Source: a virus. From it: a stretch of DNA of 34,869 nt. Below the pieces are notes generated by a model that did not search any database, was not told the origin of the DNA, and saw only the letters and a program-made list of their open reading frames with translations. This document shows, piece after piece, positions 23,269 through 29,700 of the stretch. Location: IMG/VR virus record IMGVR_UViG_3300033552_000036, positions 1-34,869 of that record. One strand, written 5' to 3'. A program made the position numbers and the translations under genes. How positions within the stretch are numbered: the first letter of the stretch is position 1; each line of letters opens with the position of its first letter.

Positions 23269-23528
23269 AGTTGCGTGATGATTACAGGACCGGCAACTTC
23301 AATAAGCTTACCTGTAGCTTTGTCCATGAAGTAATATCCATCCGAGTGCTCTTCACTAAGAACTTTTCCACTCGATTCATAGGTGCGGATAATCTGCCCA
23401 CCTGACAAAATCTCTACCTTATGATTGTTGCCGTAACCACCGCTCTTTGCGTTTTCGGCATCAGTACAAGAAGTGAGAGCCGACATTAGCATGACACACG
23501 ATGCCATCGACATTAATACCTTTTTCAT
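23265..23528 (-). CDS. putative lipoprotein (87 aa)
   Basis: Signal peptide MKKVLMSMASCVMLMSALTSC with lipobox ALTSC, so Cys21 is likely lipidated. The mature domain has VEILSGGQIIRTYESSG and SDGYYFMDKATGKLIEVAG, a small beta protein. Paired with the overlapping membrane gene. It is not evidently a paralogue of the 13010 lipoprotein beyond the signal. Confidence 0.8.
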   Translation of the reverse strand: MKKVLMSMASCVMLMSALTSCTDAENAKSGGYGNNHKVEILSGGQIIRTYESSGKVLSEEHSDGYYFMDKATGKLIEVAGPVIITQL

Positions 23529-23539
23529 TTTGTTTGATT

Positions 23540-23699
23540 AGAAGTAAAACTATTATAGTTGATACGACAGGGAATGATCCTGTTCAAGGCATAGAATAAC
23601 CTAGGTATCTAGGCGGTGTTCTGCGTCATCCTTGTTTTATAATCGCCAAGCTACTCAAGTTGGTACCAACTTTCCATCACCTTTCGATCGTACCCATTT
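23540..23699 (-). ncRNA. structured spacer downstream of tmRNA
   Basis: Non-coding, with a perfect 16-bp palindrome AAGTTGGTACCAACTT (23657-23672), CCTAG/CTAGG (23600-23613) and ACAGG/CCTGT (23567-23583). It lies between the tmRNA 3' end and the lipoprotein gene, so it could serve in 3' trimming or as the lipoprotein leader. Confidence 0.45.
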
Positions 23700-23700
23700 G

Positions 23701-24077
23701 TGGAAGTGGAGGGATTCGAACCCTCGTCCTGACAAATTTCGATCTAACAACATTTTTACGAGAGTAGCCATTTTAGAATGTTAGGCTCATCTTTGGTTTA
23801 CTTCAACCCGGCTATGCGATTTGTTAACCCAGGTTGCTTCACTAAACCTGGACATCTTGTTGTAACACGGTCAGAAGATACCGCTTTGTTTTGTTTAGGC
23901 CAAAACAGCCTCGCAGGTGAAGATTTCGTTCAAGACGTTATCAACATAGTTACCAAAAGCCTGGCTCTCAGCAACTGCTTCGTTAGAAGTAGCATTTATT
24001 GTTTGCCAGAATCATTATCTGAGTCATCATCTCGTGTTGCTAGACTACATCATATGCAGTCAATACCGGTCACCCCC
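23701..24077 (-). ncRNA. ssrA: tmRNA (phage-encoded)
   Basis: tRNA-like domain: 5' GGGGGTG pairs with 3' CACTTCC, including the G3-U70 wobble that marks alanine charging, and A73. T arm GAGGG/CCCTC, loop TTCGAAT. The 5' end continues ACCGGTATTGAC, the tmRNA D-loop signature. GGACGAGGGTTC at the 3' end resembles Bacteroides tmRNA. Tag frame at 23983-24006 encodes ANNKCYF then TAA, with the stop in the loop of a CTACTTC/GAAGCAG hairpin (23975-23992), as in the P5 helix of E. coli tmRNA. CCA is not encoded. An alternative 32-codon frame (23993 to 23895) ends EAVLA. tmRNA with SmpB frees stalled ribosomes and tags the nascent peptide. Confidence 0.93.
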
Positions 24078-24147
24078 ATTTTTTATTTTAACAAAAGTAA
24101 GTATGTAACTTTGTTGTGTAAGTAATATGCAAAAAATACCCAGGCTT

Positions 24148-24615
24148 TTACACCAATTTATACAACTCTTCGCAATTTTTAATTGGTGAGATCATATAGT
24201 CTCCTTCAAATTCCAAGAAGCAGCTAACCTCAGGGAACCTGTTTTCATCATCCACCAAATCATTGAGTGCATGTTGAAGATGTTCAACTGGATTAAAATT
24301 ATCCTTTGTCAGAACTTCATCTGCATCTATGAAACCTCTGAGCAGAATGTTTCCTTTAAAGTCACGTACTACTACAAATTCAAGATCTCCATCATGACCA
24401 GGAACATTAGAGGCTTTTAGGAGTTTGATCATCTCCTCTTTGGTTACAACGTAGACACCTCCATCGCATTCAACATAGCGAGTCTCTCCGTTGCTACGAA
24501 CTTCCATACTCGTGTAGTCGTCGTCGATTAGAAGGCATTTGTCGATCGTATCAAGGTAGCAACCAGCTACGTAGATGTCTGTAGGTTCTTCGATTGTTCT
24601 GTAAATTACTGACAT
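24148..24615 (-). CDS. hypothetical protein (155 aa)
   Basis: MSVIYRTIEEPTDIYVAGC... mostly beta in the first half (RYVECDGGVYVVTKEEMIKLL), then acidic helices and an end FLEFEGDYMISPIKNCEELYKLV. It touches the stop of the upstream 75-aa gene, so the two are coupled. Not recognised. Confidence 0.75.
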   Translation of the reverse strand: MSVIYRTIEEPTDIYVAGCYLDTIDKCLLIDDDYTSMEVRSNGETRYVECDGGVYVVTKEEMIKLLKASNVPGHDGDLEFVVVRDFKGNILLRGFIDADEVLTKDNFNPVEHLQHALNDLVDDENRFPEVSCFLEFEGDYMISPIKNCEELYKLV

Positions 24616-24842
24616 TAGTAGTTGTCTATTATTAGTTTATGTTCAAAATTAGAAGGCAGGTCGATAAATCCTGCCGAGTCATCTGCATCTCGATACTCGA
24701 CCATTTGATCTGGCTTATCCTTGTTGAAGAACACCAAACAGTGATGTGAATATTCTAAAGACAGACCAAGTTCATCCATAAAGTTAATTAGCTTATCAAC
24801 TTTGATGCTAGTCGGATGATTCTTTAACAATCTTTTTGCCAT
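24615..24842 (-). CDS. hypothetical protein (75 aa)
   Basis: MAKRLLKNHPTSIKVDKLINFMDELGLSLEYS... helical N-terminus, beta C-terminus (FIDLPSNFEHKLIIDN). First gene after a terminator and therefore likely to have its own promoter. Unknown function. Confidence 0.75.
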   Translation of the reverse strand: MAKRLLKNHPTSIKVDKLINFMDELGLSLEYSHHCLVFFNKDKPDQMVEYRDADDSAGFIDLPSNFEHKLIIDNY

Positions 24843-24855
24843 ACCTTTTATATGC

Positions 24856-24890
24856 GAAAAAGGACAGGCTTATACAACCTGTCCTTTTTT
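24856..24890. terminator. intrinsic terminator between tRNA-like gene and 75-aa gene
   Basis: AAAAAGGACAGG pairs with CCTGTCCTTTTT over a loop of about nine bases, with T runs on both strands. On the minus strand it directly follows the extended tRNA-like gene. Confidence 0.8.
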
Positions 24891-24891
24891 G

Positions 24892-25013
24892 CGGATGAAT
24901 CAGGACTCGAACCTGAATTAGCATTTCTCTTTGAGTTCGGATATTCCCAGACAACGTTTGCAAAGACGATTGACTGCCAGCTGTAACAGCGTGGCTTTCC
25001 CGATCATTCATCC
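24892..25013 (-). tRNA. extended tRNA-like gene (122 nt) with an inserted hairpin
   Basis: Acceptor GGATGAA/TTCATCC is perfect and T arm TCAGG/CCTGA with loop TTCGAGT is perfect; G73, as in Ser tRNAs. The interior is about 85 nt. It contains an extra 8-bp hairpin GCCA-c-GCTG-TTA-CAGC-TGGC and a candidate anticodon hairpin ATCGT-CTTTGCAA-ACGTT with an 8-nt loop. No regular D arm. Not a standard tRNA, and too small for a group I intron. Confidence 0.6.
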
Positions 25014-25018
25014 AATAG

Positions 25019-25091
25019 CCCCAAGGGTTGGGATTGAACCAACATCTACCAGCTGATCGGGCCAGCCGTATTACCACGTGTATGCCCTAAG
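25019..25091 (-). tRNA. tRNA-like gene, anticodon uncertain (CCG if 7-nt loop)
   Basis: Acceptor CTTAGGG/CCTTGGG pairs throughout using three G-U pairs, and the T arm GTTGG/CCAAC is perfect with loop TTCAATC. Anticodon stem GGCTG/CAGCT with loop GCCCGAT puts C at position 33, where T is nearly invariant. G73. It lies 5 nt upstream of the 122-nt tRNA-like gene. Possibly Arg (CCG), possibly non-decoding. Confidence 0.6.
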
Positions 25092-25100
25092 CCATCCACT

Positions 25101-25355
25101 TTATACAATGACCAAGGGATTATTTGTCATTTCAACCACGAGTTCAATAAAGTTATGAGGTTTAATGTACATTCTAGAACCTTCAAAAGATATCATAAAT
25201 TGAGGATATGACAATCTATTGCTCTTTAGATAATTTTCAATATTATTAACAAGCATACCTGCAGTCTGTTTATCCATAGGTTCAAACAAACATCTTTCGA
25301 TAATTTCCTCGAGACCTTGCGTAACAATTTCCGTGGTTAATTCTCTAGTTGCCAT
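25101..25355 (-). CDS. hypothetical protein (84 aa)
   Basis: MATRELTTEIVTQGLEEIIERCLFEPMDKQTAGMLVNN... two helices then a sheet with FEGSRMYIKPHNFIELVVEM. It overlaps the upstream 66-aa gene by about 11 nt. I do not recognise a family. Confidence 0.75.
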   Translation of the reverse strand: MATRELTTEIVTQGLEEIIERCLFEPMDKQTAGMLVNNIENYLKSNRLSYPQFMISFEGSRMYIKPHNFIELVVEMTNNPLVIV

Positions 25356-25551
25356 ATACTTCTTTATATGATGGAAGTTGGGTTTGTATGTTCATCTGAA
25401 CAGCTTCTTTGTAAGCATCATCTAGATTAACAGCTGCCGAGTAGTAATCGATCTTTCCGATCCATTCCTTCTTGGCATAATATCCACGCAGGACTTCTAT
25501 CCAACCATTGGCTATCACGAAATCATGTTGCTGCTCAGTTAAAATCATCAT
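25345..25551 (-). CDS. hypothetical protein (about 68 aa)
   Basis: Start at the ATG-ATG pair (25551/25548), since the longer frame overlaps the 43-aa gene. MILTEQQHDFVIANGWIEVLRGYYAKKEWIG... looks like a compact alpha/beta protein with an aromatic-rich core. Unknown. Confidence 0.7.
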   Translation of the reverse strand: MMILTEQQHDFVIANGWIEVLRGYYAKKEWIGKIDYYSAAVNLDDAYKEAVQMNIQTQLPSYKEVYGN

Positions 25552-25570
25552 ATTTCTTCTTAGCCTTCTT

Positions 25571-25702
25571 TTACTCTGCTTGCATGACCTTCTCTTCAAG
25601 ATCATTCACTAATCTGTTTCTCTGCAATCCTAGGAAGTTCTTTAACATCCTAAAATACATCCTACCTAGATTAAACTTCTGATGCTCTCTATCTTCTTTC
25701 AT
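25571..25702 (-). CDS. small basic protein (43 aa)
   Basis: MKEDREHQKFNLGRMYFRM then helix LKNFLGLQRNRLVNDLEEKVMQ. The start overlaps the stop of the protease-like gene (ATGA), so it is probably translated by coupling. Unknown. Confidence 0.6.
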   Translation of the reverse strand: MKEDREHQKFNLGRMYFRMLKNFLGLQRNRLVNDLEEKVMQAE

Positions 25703-26073
25703 ACTGGTATGATATCCCATGTATAAATTTGTTTGATCGTTATACAGCCATCTTCTTGTGTGTTTCCAGCAGCTCTGATACCAAATTTAAACTTGCCAGA
25801 TTCTATCATCTCTGCGGCAATGTTACCACGGGTTGTTTTTAGAAACTTAACATCCGAAACTATCTTGCCTTCGATAAGTTTAGGTTCCAGAATCTGATGA
25901 GTTACATTCTTTAAACTGATGTCAAATAAGACAAAGTCGACAGGGTGTCCTAATTCTCCGTAAAGAACAGATCCGCTGGCAACACCTTCTATTTCTACCA
26001 TGGCTTTTTTCACCGATTCAATGTCAACGCCTTTCCATCTCTCTGAAGAGAAATCTGTTAAAATGTGTTCCAT
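25699..26073 (-). CDS. prohead-protease (gp21)-like protein lacking the catalytic serine
   Basis: Start at MEHILTDFSSERWKG (26073); the longer frame would run through tRNA-Arg. The order GSVLYGELGHP (H43), ISLKNVTHQI (H59), EGKIVSDVKFLKTTRGNIAAEMIESGKFKFGIRAAG, then IYTWDIIPV matches gp21-type head maturation proteases (G-E-x-x-HP, V-S-H, L-x-T-x-x-G, G-x-S-x-R-x-x-G, D-I-V-P). The usual nucleophile Ser near GIRAAG is absent. At 124 aa it is shorter than full proteases. Perhaps an inactive paralogue; not necessarily proteolytic. Confidence 0.6.
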   Translation of the reverse strand: MEHILTDFSSERWKGVDIESVKKAMVEIEGVASGSVLYGELGHPVDFVLFDISLKNVTHQILEPKLIEGKIVSDVKFLKTTRGNIAAEMIESGKFKFGIRAAGNTQEDGCITIKQIYTWDIIPV

Positions 26074-26078
26074 ATTAG

Positions 26079-26150
26079 TACACTCCCAGGGAATCGAACC
26101 CCGGTCTGAAGGTTCGTAGCCCACTGTAATATCCGCTATACTAGGAGTGC
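26079..26150 (-). tRNA. tRNA-Arg (ACG)
   Basis: Acceptor GCACTCC/GGAGTGT (G1-U72), D arm GTAT/TTAC-like, anticodon stem GTGGG/CCTTC (weak outer pairs), loop CTACGAA, T arm CGGGG/CCCTG, A73, no CCA. The 5' 10 nt overlap the end of the 92-aa gene, which uses TAG in the acceptor stem as its stop. Confidence 0.9.
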
Positions 26151-26419
26151 TTGTTTTGTATATCCCAATCTTCTTTATCTTCGTCGTAAGGTCTGCCAAT
26201 GCTTCTCAACATTTCCCTCACTCTATCATTAGAAGTTTTAAATAGTTCTTTTCCGTTGCAGACATTCATAACATACTGAATGCTATTACAATCTGTTACG
26301 GTTTCACAGCGAGCACACTTCTCAGTATGTTCATCATTATATCTGTGGGTATGGTGAACTTCTTCAGCTTTGCACACGTGGCACCATCCAAATCTTCCAT
26401 CAGTTTGATAAACTATCAT
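26141..26419 (-). CDS. zinc-ribbon-like protein (92 aa)
   Basis: WCHVCKAEEVHHTHRYNDEHTEKCARCETVTDC holds two CxxC pairs and several His, a likely zinc ribbon (about 12-44). A helical C-terminus follows (NDRVREMLRSIGRPYDED). The ATG is 3 nt after the upstream tRNA-like gene and the stop codon lies within tRNA-Arg, so processing of the tRNAs would cut at both ends of this message. Confidence 0.75.
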   Translation of the reverse strand: MIVYQTDGRFGWCHVCKAEEVHHTHRYNDEHTEKCARCETVTDCNSIQYVMNVCNGKELFKTSNDRVREMLRSIGRPYDEDKEDWDIQNKHS

Positions 26420-26421
26420 AG

Positions 26422-26488
26422 CATCGTGTGACAGAATCGAACTGCCATCTCACTGGTCCAGCGGCTCTGCACGTTGAGCTAACACGAC
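26422..26488 (-). tRNA. tRNA-like gene with 3-nt anticodon loop
   Basis: Acceptor GTCGTGT/ACACGAT (G1-U72), D arm GCTC/GAGC, T arm GGCAG/CTGTC with loop TTCGATT, G73: all good. The anticodon arm is CGCTG-GAC-CAGTG, a perfect 5-bp stem closed by only three bases, so four loop bases are missing. Total 67 nt. It cannot be a normal decoder. Confidence 0.75.
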
Positions 26489-26489
26489 T

Positions 26490-26574
26490 AAGACAAATAC
26501 AGTTATTCTAGCTTACCTGTATTGTCTGCTGCAACCTTTTGAGTTGCATTGATTTCGGAATTTTCATTCCATTG
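26490..26574 (-). ncRNA. hairpin-rich spacer between tRNA-like gene and tRNA-Leu
   Basis: ATACAG/CTGTAT, GCAAC-CTTTTGA-GTTGC (5-bp stem, 7-nt loop) and GGAAT-TTTC-ATTCC follow each other within 85 nt. No gene. Same style as the other spacer structures. Confidence 0.4.
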
Positions 26575-26654
26575 TACCTTAGGCAGGACTCGAACCTGCA
26601 CCCTCACGGACCACGGCCTAAACGTGGCGCGTCTACCAATTCCGCCACTAAGGC
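26575..26654 (-). tRNA. tRNA-Leu (TAG)
   Basis: Acceptor GCCTTAG/CTAAGGT (G1-U72), D region GCGGAATTGGTAGACGC, anticodon stem CCACG/CGTGG, loop TTTAGGC, variable arm, T arm GCAGG/CCTGC, A73, no CCA. Confidence 0.95.
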
Positions 26655-26698
26655 ATGCTAAACCTCCACATTTGGTAGTCGTACTGAATAGATAGTAC

Positions 26699-27160
26699 AT
26701 GTGGAGTAAAAAATATGTATCAGATCAAGAAATTATAGATGCTGTTTCATCTAGCCAAACAATGATGGAAGCATCGCGGAAGGTTAAGTTGAAGTATAGT
26801 ACCTTTAAAAGAAGGTCTGAAAGTTTAGGTATCTATTTACCTAATCAAGGTAGGAAAGGTATTCAGAGAGAAGATTATGAATCTGCAGCAATTCGCAGAT
26901 ATGAAATCGAAGATGTCCTAAAAGGACTACATCCAGAATATAAAATGAAAAGAGCTAGGTTACTCAAGACAGGTTATAAGAAGAACGAATGTGAGAAGTG
27001 TGGAATTTCCGAATGGTTGGGTGAACCTATAACAGTAGAGATTCATCACATAGACGGAGACAACACTAACAACTTGTTATCTAACCTACAAATGTTGTGT
27101 CCTAACTGCCATAGTCAAACTCCAAATCATTCAAGAGTTCTTAAGTTAATGGCTGACTAG
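26699..27160 (+). CDS. HNH homing endonuclease on the opposite strand
   Basis: 153 aa, the only plus-strand gene within the array. The N-terminus (SDQEIIDAVSSSQTMMEASRKVKLKYSTFKRR) is a helix-turn-helix. A Cys pair CEKC (98-101) and CPNC (134-137) bind zinc around the ββα-metal site VEIHHIDGDNTNNLLSNLQMLC with H116-H117. Its ends lie against tRNA-Leu and a converging 87-aa gene. Orientation and isolation point to recent insertion as a free-standing mobile gene. Confidence 0.9.
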   Translation: MWSKKYVSDQEIIDAVSSSQTMMEASRKVKLKYSTFKRRSESLGIYLPNQGRKGIQREDYESAAIRRYEIEDVLKGLHPEYKMKRARLLKTGYKKNECEKCGISEWLGEPITVEIHHIDGDNTNNLLSNLQMLCPNCHSQTPNHSRVLKLMAD

Positions 27161-27420
27161 GGCAATTCCCGTAGATGCTTTAACTTGTATAATATGCTGT
27201 ATCTATATGATCGACCTTTATCACCTAGCATATAACCTTTCATGAATACGTCACAATCATAAGCTTCCTTGATATGGACAAGGTATTCAGAAAATCTAAC
27301 AGATGCATTCCATCTGAAAAAGCCTTCAGCAGTCCGAAAGCGTCTTGCGGTCTCGGCATTTGCCTTAGCTTTCCTAAGCATCTTCTGTTCTCTGTTTTTC
27401 AGGTAGTACGTAGCTAACAT
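27157..27420 (-). CDS. hypothetical basic protein (87 aa)
   Basis: MLATYYLKNREQKMLRKAKANAETARRFRTAEGFFRW... a positively charged helix followed by Tyr-rich sequence. It overlaps the end of the HNH gene by 4 nt in convergent orientation. Unknown. Confidence 0.7.
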   Translation of the reverse strand: MLATYYLKNREQKMLRKAKANAETARRFRTAEGFFRWNASVRFSEYLVHIKEAYDCDVFMKGYMLGDKGRSYRYSILYKLKHLRELP

Positions 27421-27421
27421 C

Positions 27422-27595
27422 TTACAGCTGTTCGTATGTGACAGATATGATCTTTTTAAGTCTTCCCTTTCCTCTACATGTTGAACAATCTATCCATTCT
27501 GAATCATACATTGAGGTCCTGTCGTATATCTTTCCAGCTCCTTTACAACTTTCACAGATTACAACCTCTTGTGTCCTAGTTCCTGTTTGTGCCAT
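27422..27595 (-). CDS. DnaJ-type zinc finger protein (57 aa)
   Basis: Start at MAQTGTRTQEVV (27595), just after the upstream stop; the longer frame begins at a TTG. Two CxxCxGxG motifs, CESCKGAGK and CSTCRGKGR, make one DnaJ-like zinc centre and nothing else. Such mini-DnaJ fingers are frequent in phages; they may bind unfolded proteins or nucleic acid. Confidence 0.8.
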   Translation of the reverse strand: MAQTGTRTQEVVICESCKGAGKIYDRTSMYDSEWIDCSTCRGKGRLKKIISVTYEQL

Positions 27596-27596
27596 A

Positions 27597-27920
27597 TTAA
27601 TATCTTGGATAAATTTCACTTGCTGCACAAGGTCCTTCGTGCCCTTCAATCCTGCTACAGCTCCAACCAGATGGTGGTTTCTTGCAGCCTAGCTCAGCTA
27701 GAAAGATTCTTTTGATATTCTCTTGTTCATCGAATTCAATAGAGAGGCCATGCACACCGTTGTTCATCACATAGTCATAGAGATCTGCTTCATCAATCGC
27801 CTGGTTGAAATACCCTTGCTTCGCACACTTATGAAAGCTATAATAGACTTGGTGATGGTCCTGAAACCAGAACTCAATCCACTTAACACCTGTCTTGACT
27901 TTGTCAATTACGTATATCAC
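27597..27920 (-). CDS. phage protein with WSC-R-GHEGPCA motif (107 aa)
   Basis: The first 80 residues are alpha/beta (GVKWIEFWFQDHHQVYYSF, HGLSIEFDEQENIKRIFLAEL). The end, CKKPPSGWSCSRIEGHEGPCAA, is a short Cys/His motif found at the tail of many phage proteins and probably binds a metal. It starts in the last bases of the 116-aa gene (TGATATACG-type overlap). Unknown function. Confidence 0.7.
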   Translation of the reverse strand: MIYVIDKVKTGVKWIEFWFQDHHQVYYSFHKCAKQGYFNQAIDEADLYDYVMNNGVHGLSIEFDEQENIKRIFLAELGCKKPPSGWSCSRIEGHEGPCAASEIYPRY

Positions 27921-28276
27921 GATTTGAATACGAGTTTAATTTGGTTACCGATGTTATAGGGATGGAGATCTTGATAATCAACAGTCCTATCATTGTCAGC
28001 CCACTCTGTCGTGAGTTTGTCAAGTCCGTCTCTCCACTTTCTGAAGTTGGGATGTTGATCATCCCAGTCATCTAGACCGTGTTCCTGTAGCAGTTCCTCG
28101 TATCGAGCCTCAAATTCCTTTGCATCTTCTCTGTCTTTGTCCAATTTGGCAGAGAGGGTGGCATTGTTTTCAACGATCCACTGCTCTGCTTCTTCTTTGG
28201 ATTCGAATGCTTTGACCGGCCAGGTGGTGAAGTCGTCCCAAGATCCTGAAGATTGTTCTACTATCCAGATATTCAT
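27917..28276 (-). CDS. hypothetical protein (about 119 aa)
   Basis: Start set at MNIWIVEQSSGSWDDF, since the longer frame overlaps the upstream gene by 44 nt. The opening strand (NIWIVEQSSGSWDD) then KAFESKEEAEQWI is characteristic of a small phage family (strand, loop, helix). A long acidic helix follows. Function unknown. Confidence 0.7.
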   Translation of the reverse strand: MNIWIVEQSSGSWDDFTTWPVKAFESKEEAEQWIVENNATLSAKLDKDREDAKEFEARYEELLQEHGLDDWDDQHPNFRKWRDGLDKLTTEWADNDRTVDYQDLHPYNIGNQIKLVFKS

Positions 28277-28313
28277 AACCTTTGTATGCCTGTATTGGTT
28301 AGAACTTTTACAA

Positions 28314-28742
28314 CTACCAGACCTCTGCGTACATCCCACAAAGGATGCATTGCTCATTCAATTTGTCGATGCCTTCGTAGATGCCACTGCATGATTCAAA
28401 ATAAGACAAGAGCTTTTCAAATCTGACCAAAGCTTTCTCTACAGTTTCGTTAGGACCAAAGATGGAAATTCCAGAATCATCTATTGAAGAGATGCAAAAG
28501 AATGCACGGTATTCAGGATGATCAAGTTTGGTTGGAGTCCTTGCTACGTTTCCTTGCAGGTAGTATCCAGGTTTACTGTACGAACAGAGTTCAGGCCAAC
28601 CATCTTCTGTCAGCTTACCAACTACAAGAGCGCCTTGAATGACCTTGTTGTATCCTTCAACCTCATACTCTTTGATCTTGCAGATCTCTTCCATCTGTTG
28701 TATTAGATCGTAACCATACGGAAGTCCTTTGCTCTTTATCAT
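28314..28742 (-). CDS. hypothetical protein (142 aa)
   Basis: MIKSKGLPYGYDLIQQMEEICK... mixed alpha/beta; a helix-rich end with three Cys (SCSGIYEGIDKLNEQCILCGMYAEVW). It overlaps the exonuclease stop by 4 nt. Not recognised. Confidence 0.7.
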   Translation of the reverse strand: MIKSKGLPYGYDLIQQMEEICKIKEYEVEGYNKVIQGALVVGKLTEDGWPELCSYSKPGYYLQGNVARTPTKLDHPEYRAFFCISSIDDSGISIFGPNETVEKALVRFEKLLSYFESCSGIYEGIDKLNEQCILCGMYAEVW

Positions 28743-29257
28743 CCTGGTATTTTTAAACCGTTTGCTTTCATCCAGAGGATTGCTTCTGCATTCCCTTTGG
28801 CATCATTGACCGGATTATGATCATGGGTCGTCTTACGAAGATGTTTCCACTTTGCTGACATGTTTCCCTTTAATCCACAATACAGATCACCGATCCTTCT
28901 TGCAGACCAGCCGAATGGATTGCTTCCACAGAAGACATGTGAGTAATAATTCTGCCACTGCCAATCGAATGCTGGATTATCGGAGATGAAAACAGGTCTT
29001 CCCGATCTGTTATTCTTCTCGACCCATTCATTGAACGTGTTCATCGTGACAGCAGGATCTGGAAACTTACGATGCTCCTCTCTGCTGAATCCGCTCACAG
29101 CCAATGCTTCTGGAATCCAATTCTGACTGATAGGAGCAACCTTTCCGTAGAAGGTTGTTTCCAATCCTTCTTCGACTAACACTGCTCCAAAACATACTCC
29201 TGAGTACAAGCCTGGACAAGGTCCATCAGCTTCCCAATCTACTACAAATAATGACAT
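28739..29257 (-). CDS. DEDD-family 3'-5' exonuclease (Rv2179c-like)
   Basis: 172 aa from ATG 29257; the longer frame begins at a TTG inside the neighbouring tRNA. Motif I FVVDWEADGP (D7, E9), motif II FISDNPAFDWQ (D93 or D98), motif III THDHNPVNDAKGNAEA (H147, D152). The fold resembles the single-domain 3'-5' exoribonucleases related to RNase T. RNase T trims tRNA 3' ends, so a role in maturing the phage tRNAs, almost none of which encode CCA, is attractive but inferred. Confidence 0.8.
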   Translation of the reverse strand: MSLFVVDWEADGPCPGLYSGVCFGAVLVEEGLETTFYGKVAPISQNWIPEALAVSGFSREEHRKFPDPAVTMNTFNEWVEKNNRSGRPVFISDNPAFDWQWQNYYSHVFCGSNPFGWSARRIGDLYCGLKGNMSAKWKHLRKTTHDHNPVNDAKGNAEAILWMKANGLKIPG

Positions 29258-29259
29258 AG

Positions 29260-29330
29260 TCCCCAACTCCTGATTCGAACAGGACTCTTTACACTCTACG
29301 CATACCGTCTAACCAATAGACCGGTCGGGG
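29260..29330 (-). tRNA. tRNA-like gene, anticodon uncertain
   Basis: Acceptor CCCCGAC/GTTGGGG, D arm GTCT/AGAC and T arm TCCTG/CAGGA are good, A73. The anticodon region GTATGCGTAGAGTGTAA pairs poorly: loop CGTAGAG gives G at 33 (anticodon TAG), while a shifted 7-nt loop GTAGAGT gives T33 and AGA (Ser) but an A-A mismatch. I leave it unassigned. Confidence 0.65.
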
Positions 29331-29337
29331 TTAAACC

Positions 29338-29682
29338 TTACTCTTCTTCTAAGAACTTCTCAACCATTTTCGTGTAGTATGGAGTATCAAGAAGAAATTC
29401 TGCAATTAGCTCTACGTTCTTGTTGTAATTTTCTTTGTGCTGATCAGGTACAGATCCATCGTACAGAGGATAAATATCATAGAGAAGTTCTTGATCCAAG
29501 CAAGTTTCACCTCTACCTAGTTCTTCGATGATGACCAGCGCATGATCGTTATAACCCTTTCCGAGCAACCAAAAAGCCCAAGAAACGTCTTTCACGTTGT
29601 CGTGAGTAAAACAATCGTTAAATGATTCTCCTGCATTATGCTCCCAATCAATGATACGATCTTTTAGTTCTTGTGTTGTCAT
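29338..29682 (-). CDS. hypothetical protein (114 aa)
   Basis: MTTQELKDRIIDWEHNAGESFNDCF... acidic and all-helical by composition, ending MVEKFLEEE. It sits between tRNA-Val and a tRNA-like gene. No family recognised. Confidence 0.75.
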   Translation of the reverse strand: MTTQELKDRIIDWEHNAGESFNDCFTHDNVKDVSWAFWLLGKGYNDHALVIIEELGRGETCLDQELLYDIYPLYDGSVPDQHKENYNKNVELIAEFLLDTPYYTKMVEKFLEEE

Positions 29683-29700
29683 TTTAGTTTATTAAATTTA

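Noticed and set aside
23778-24125. 115-aa plus-strand frame
   Set aside because: It is antisense to the tmRNA and has no family signal; the tmRNA explains the region.
24892-25013. Group I intron in a tRNA
   Set aside because: The interior is only about 85 nt and lacks the conserved core; an inserted hairpin explains it.
26503-26700. 65-aa minus-strand frame
   Set aside because: It runs through tRNA-Leu (TAG); the peptide GGIGRRATFRPWSVRVQVRVLP is the typical false translation of a tRNA-Leu.
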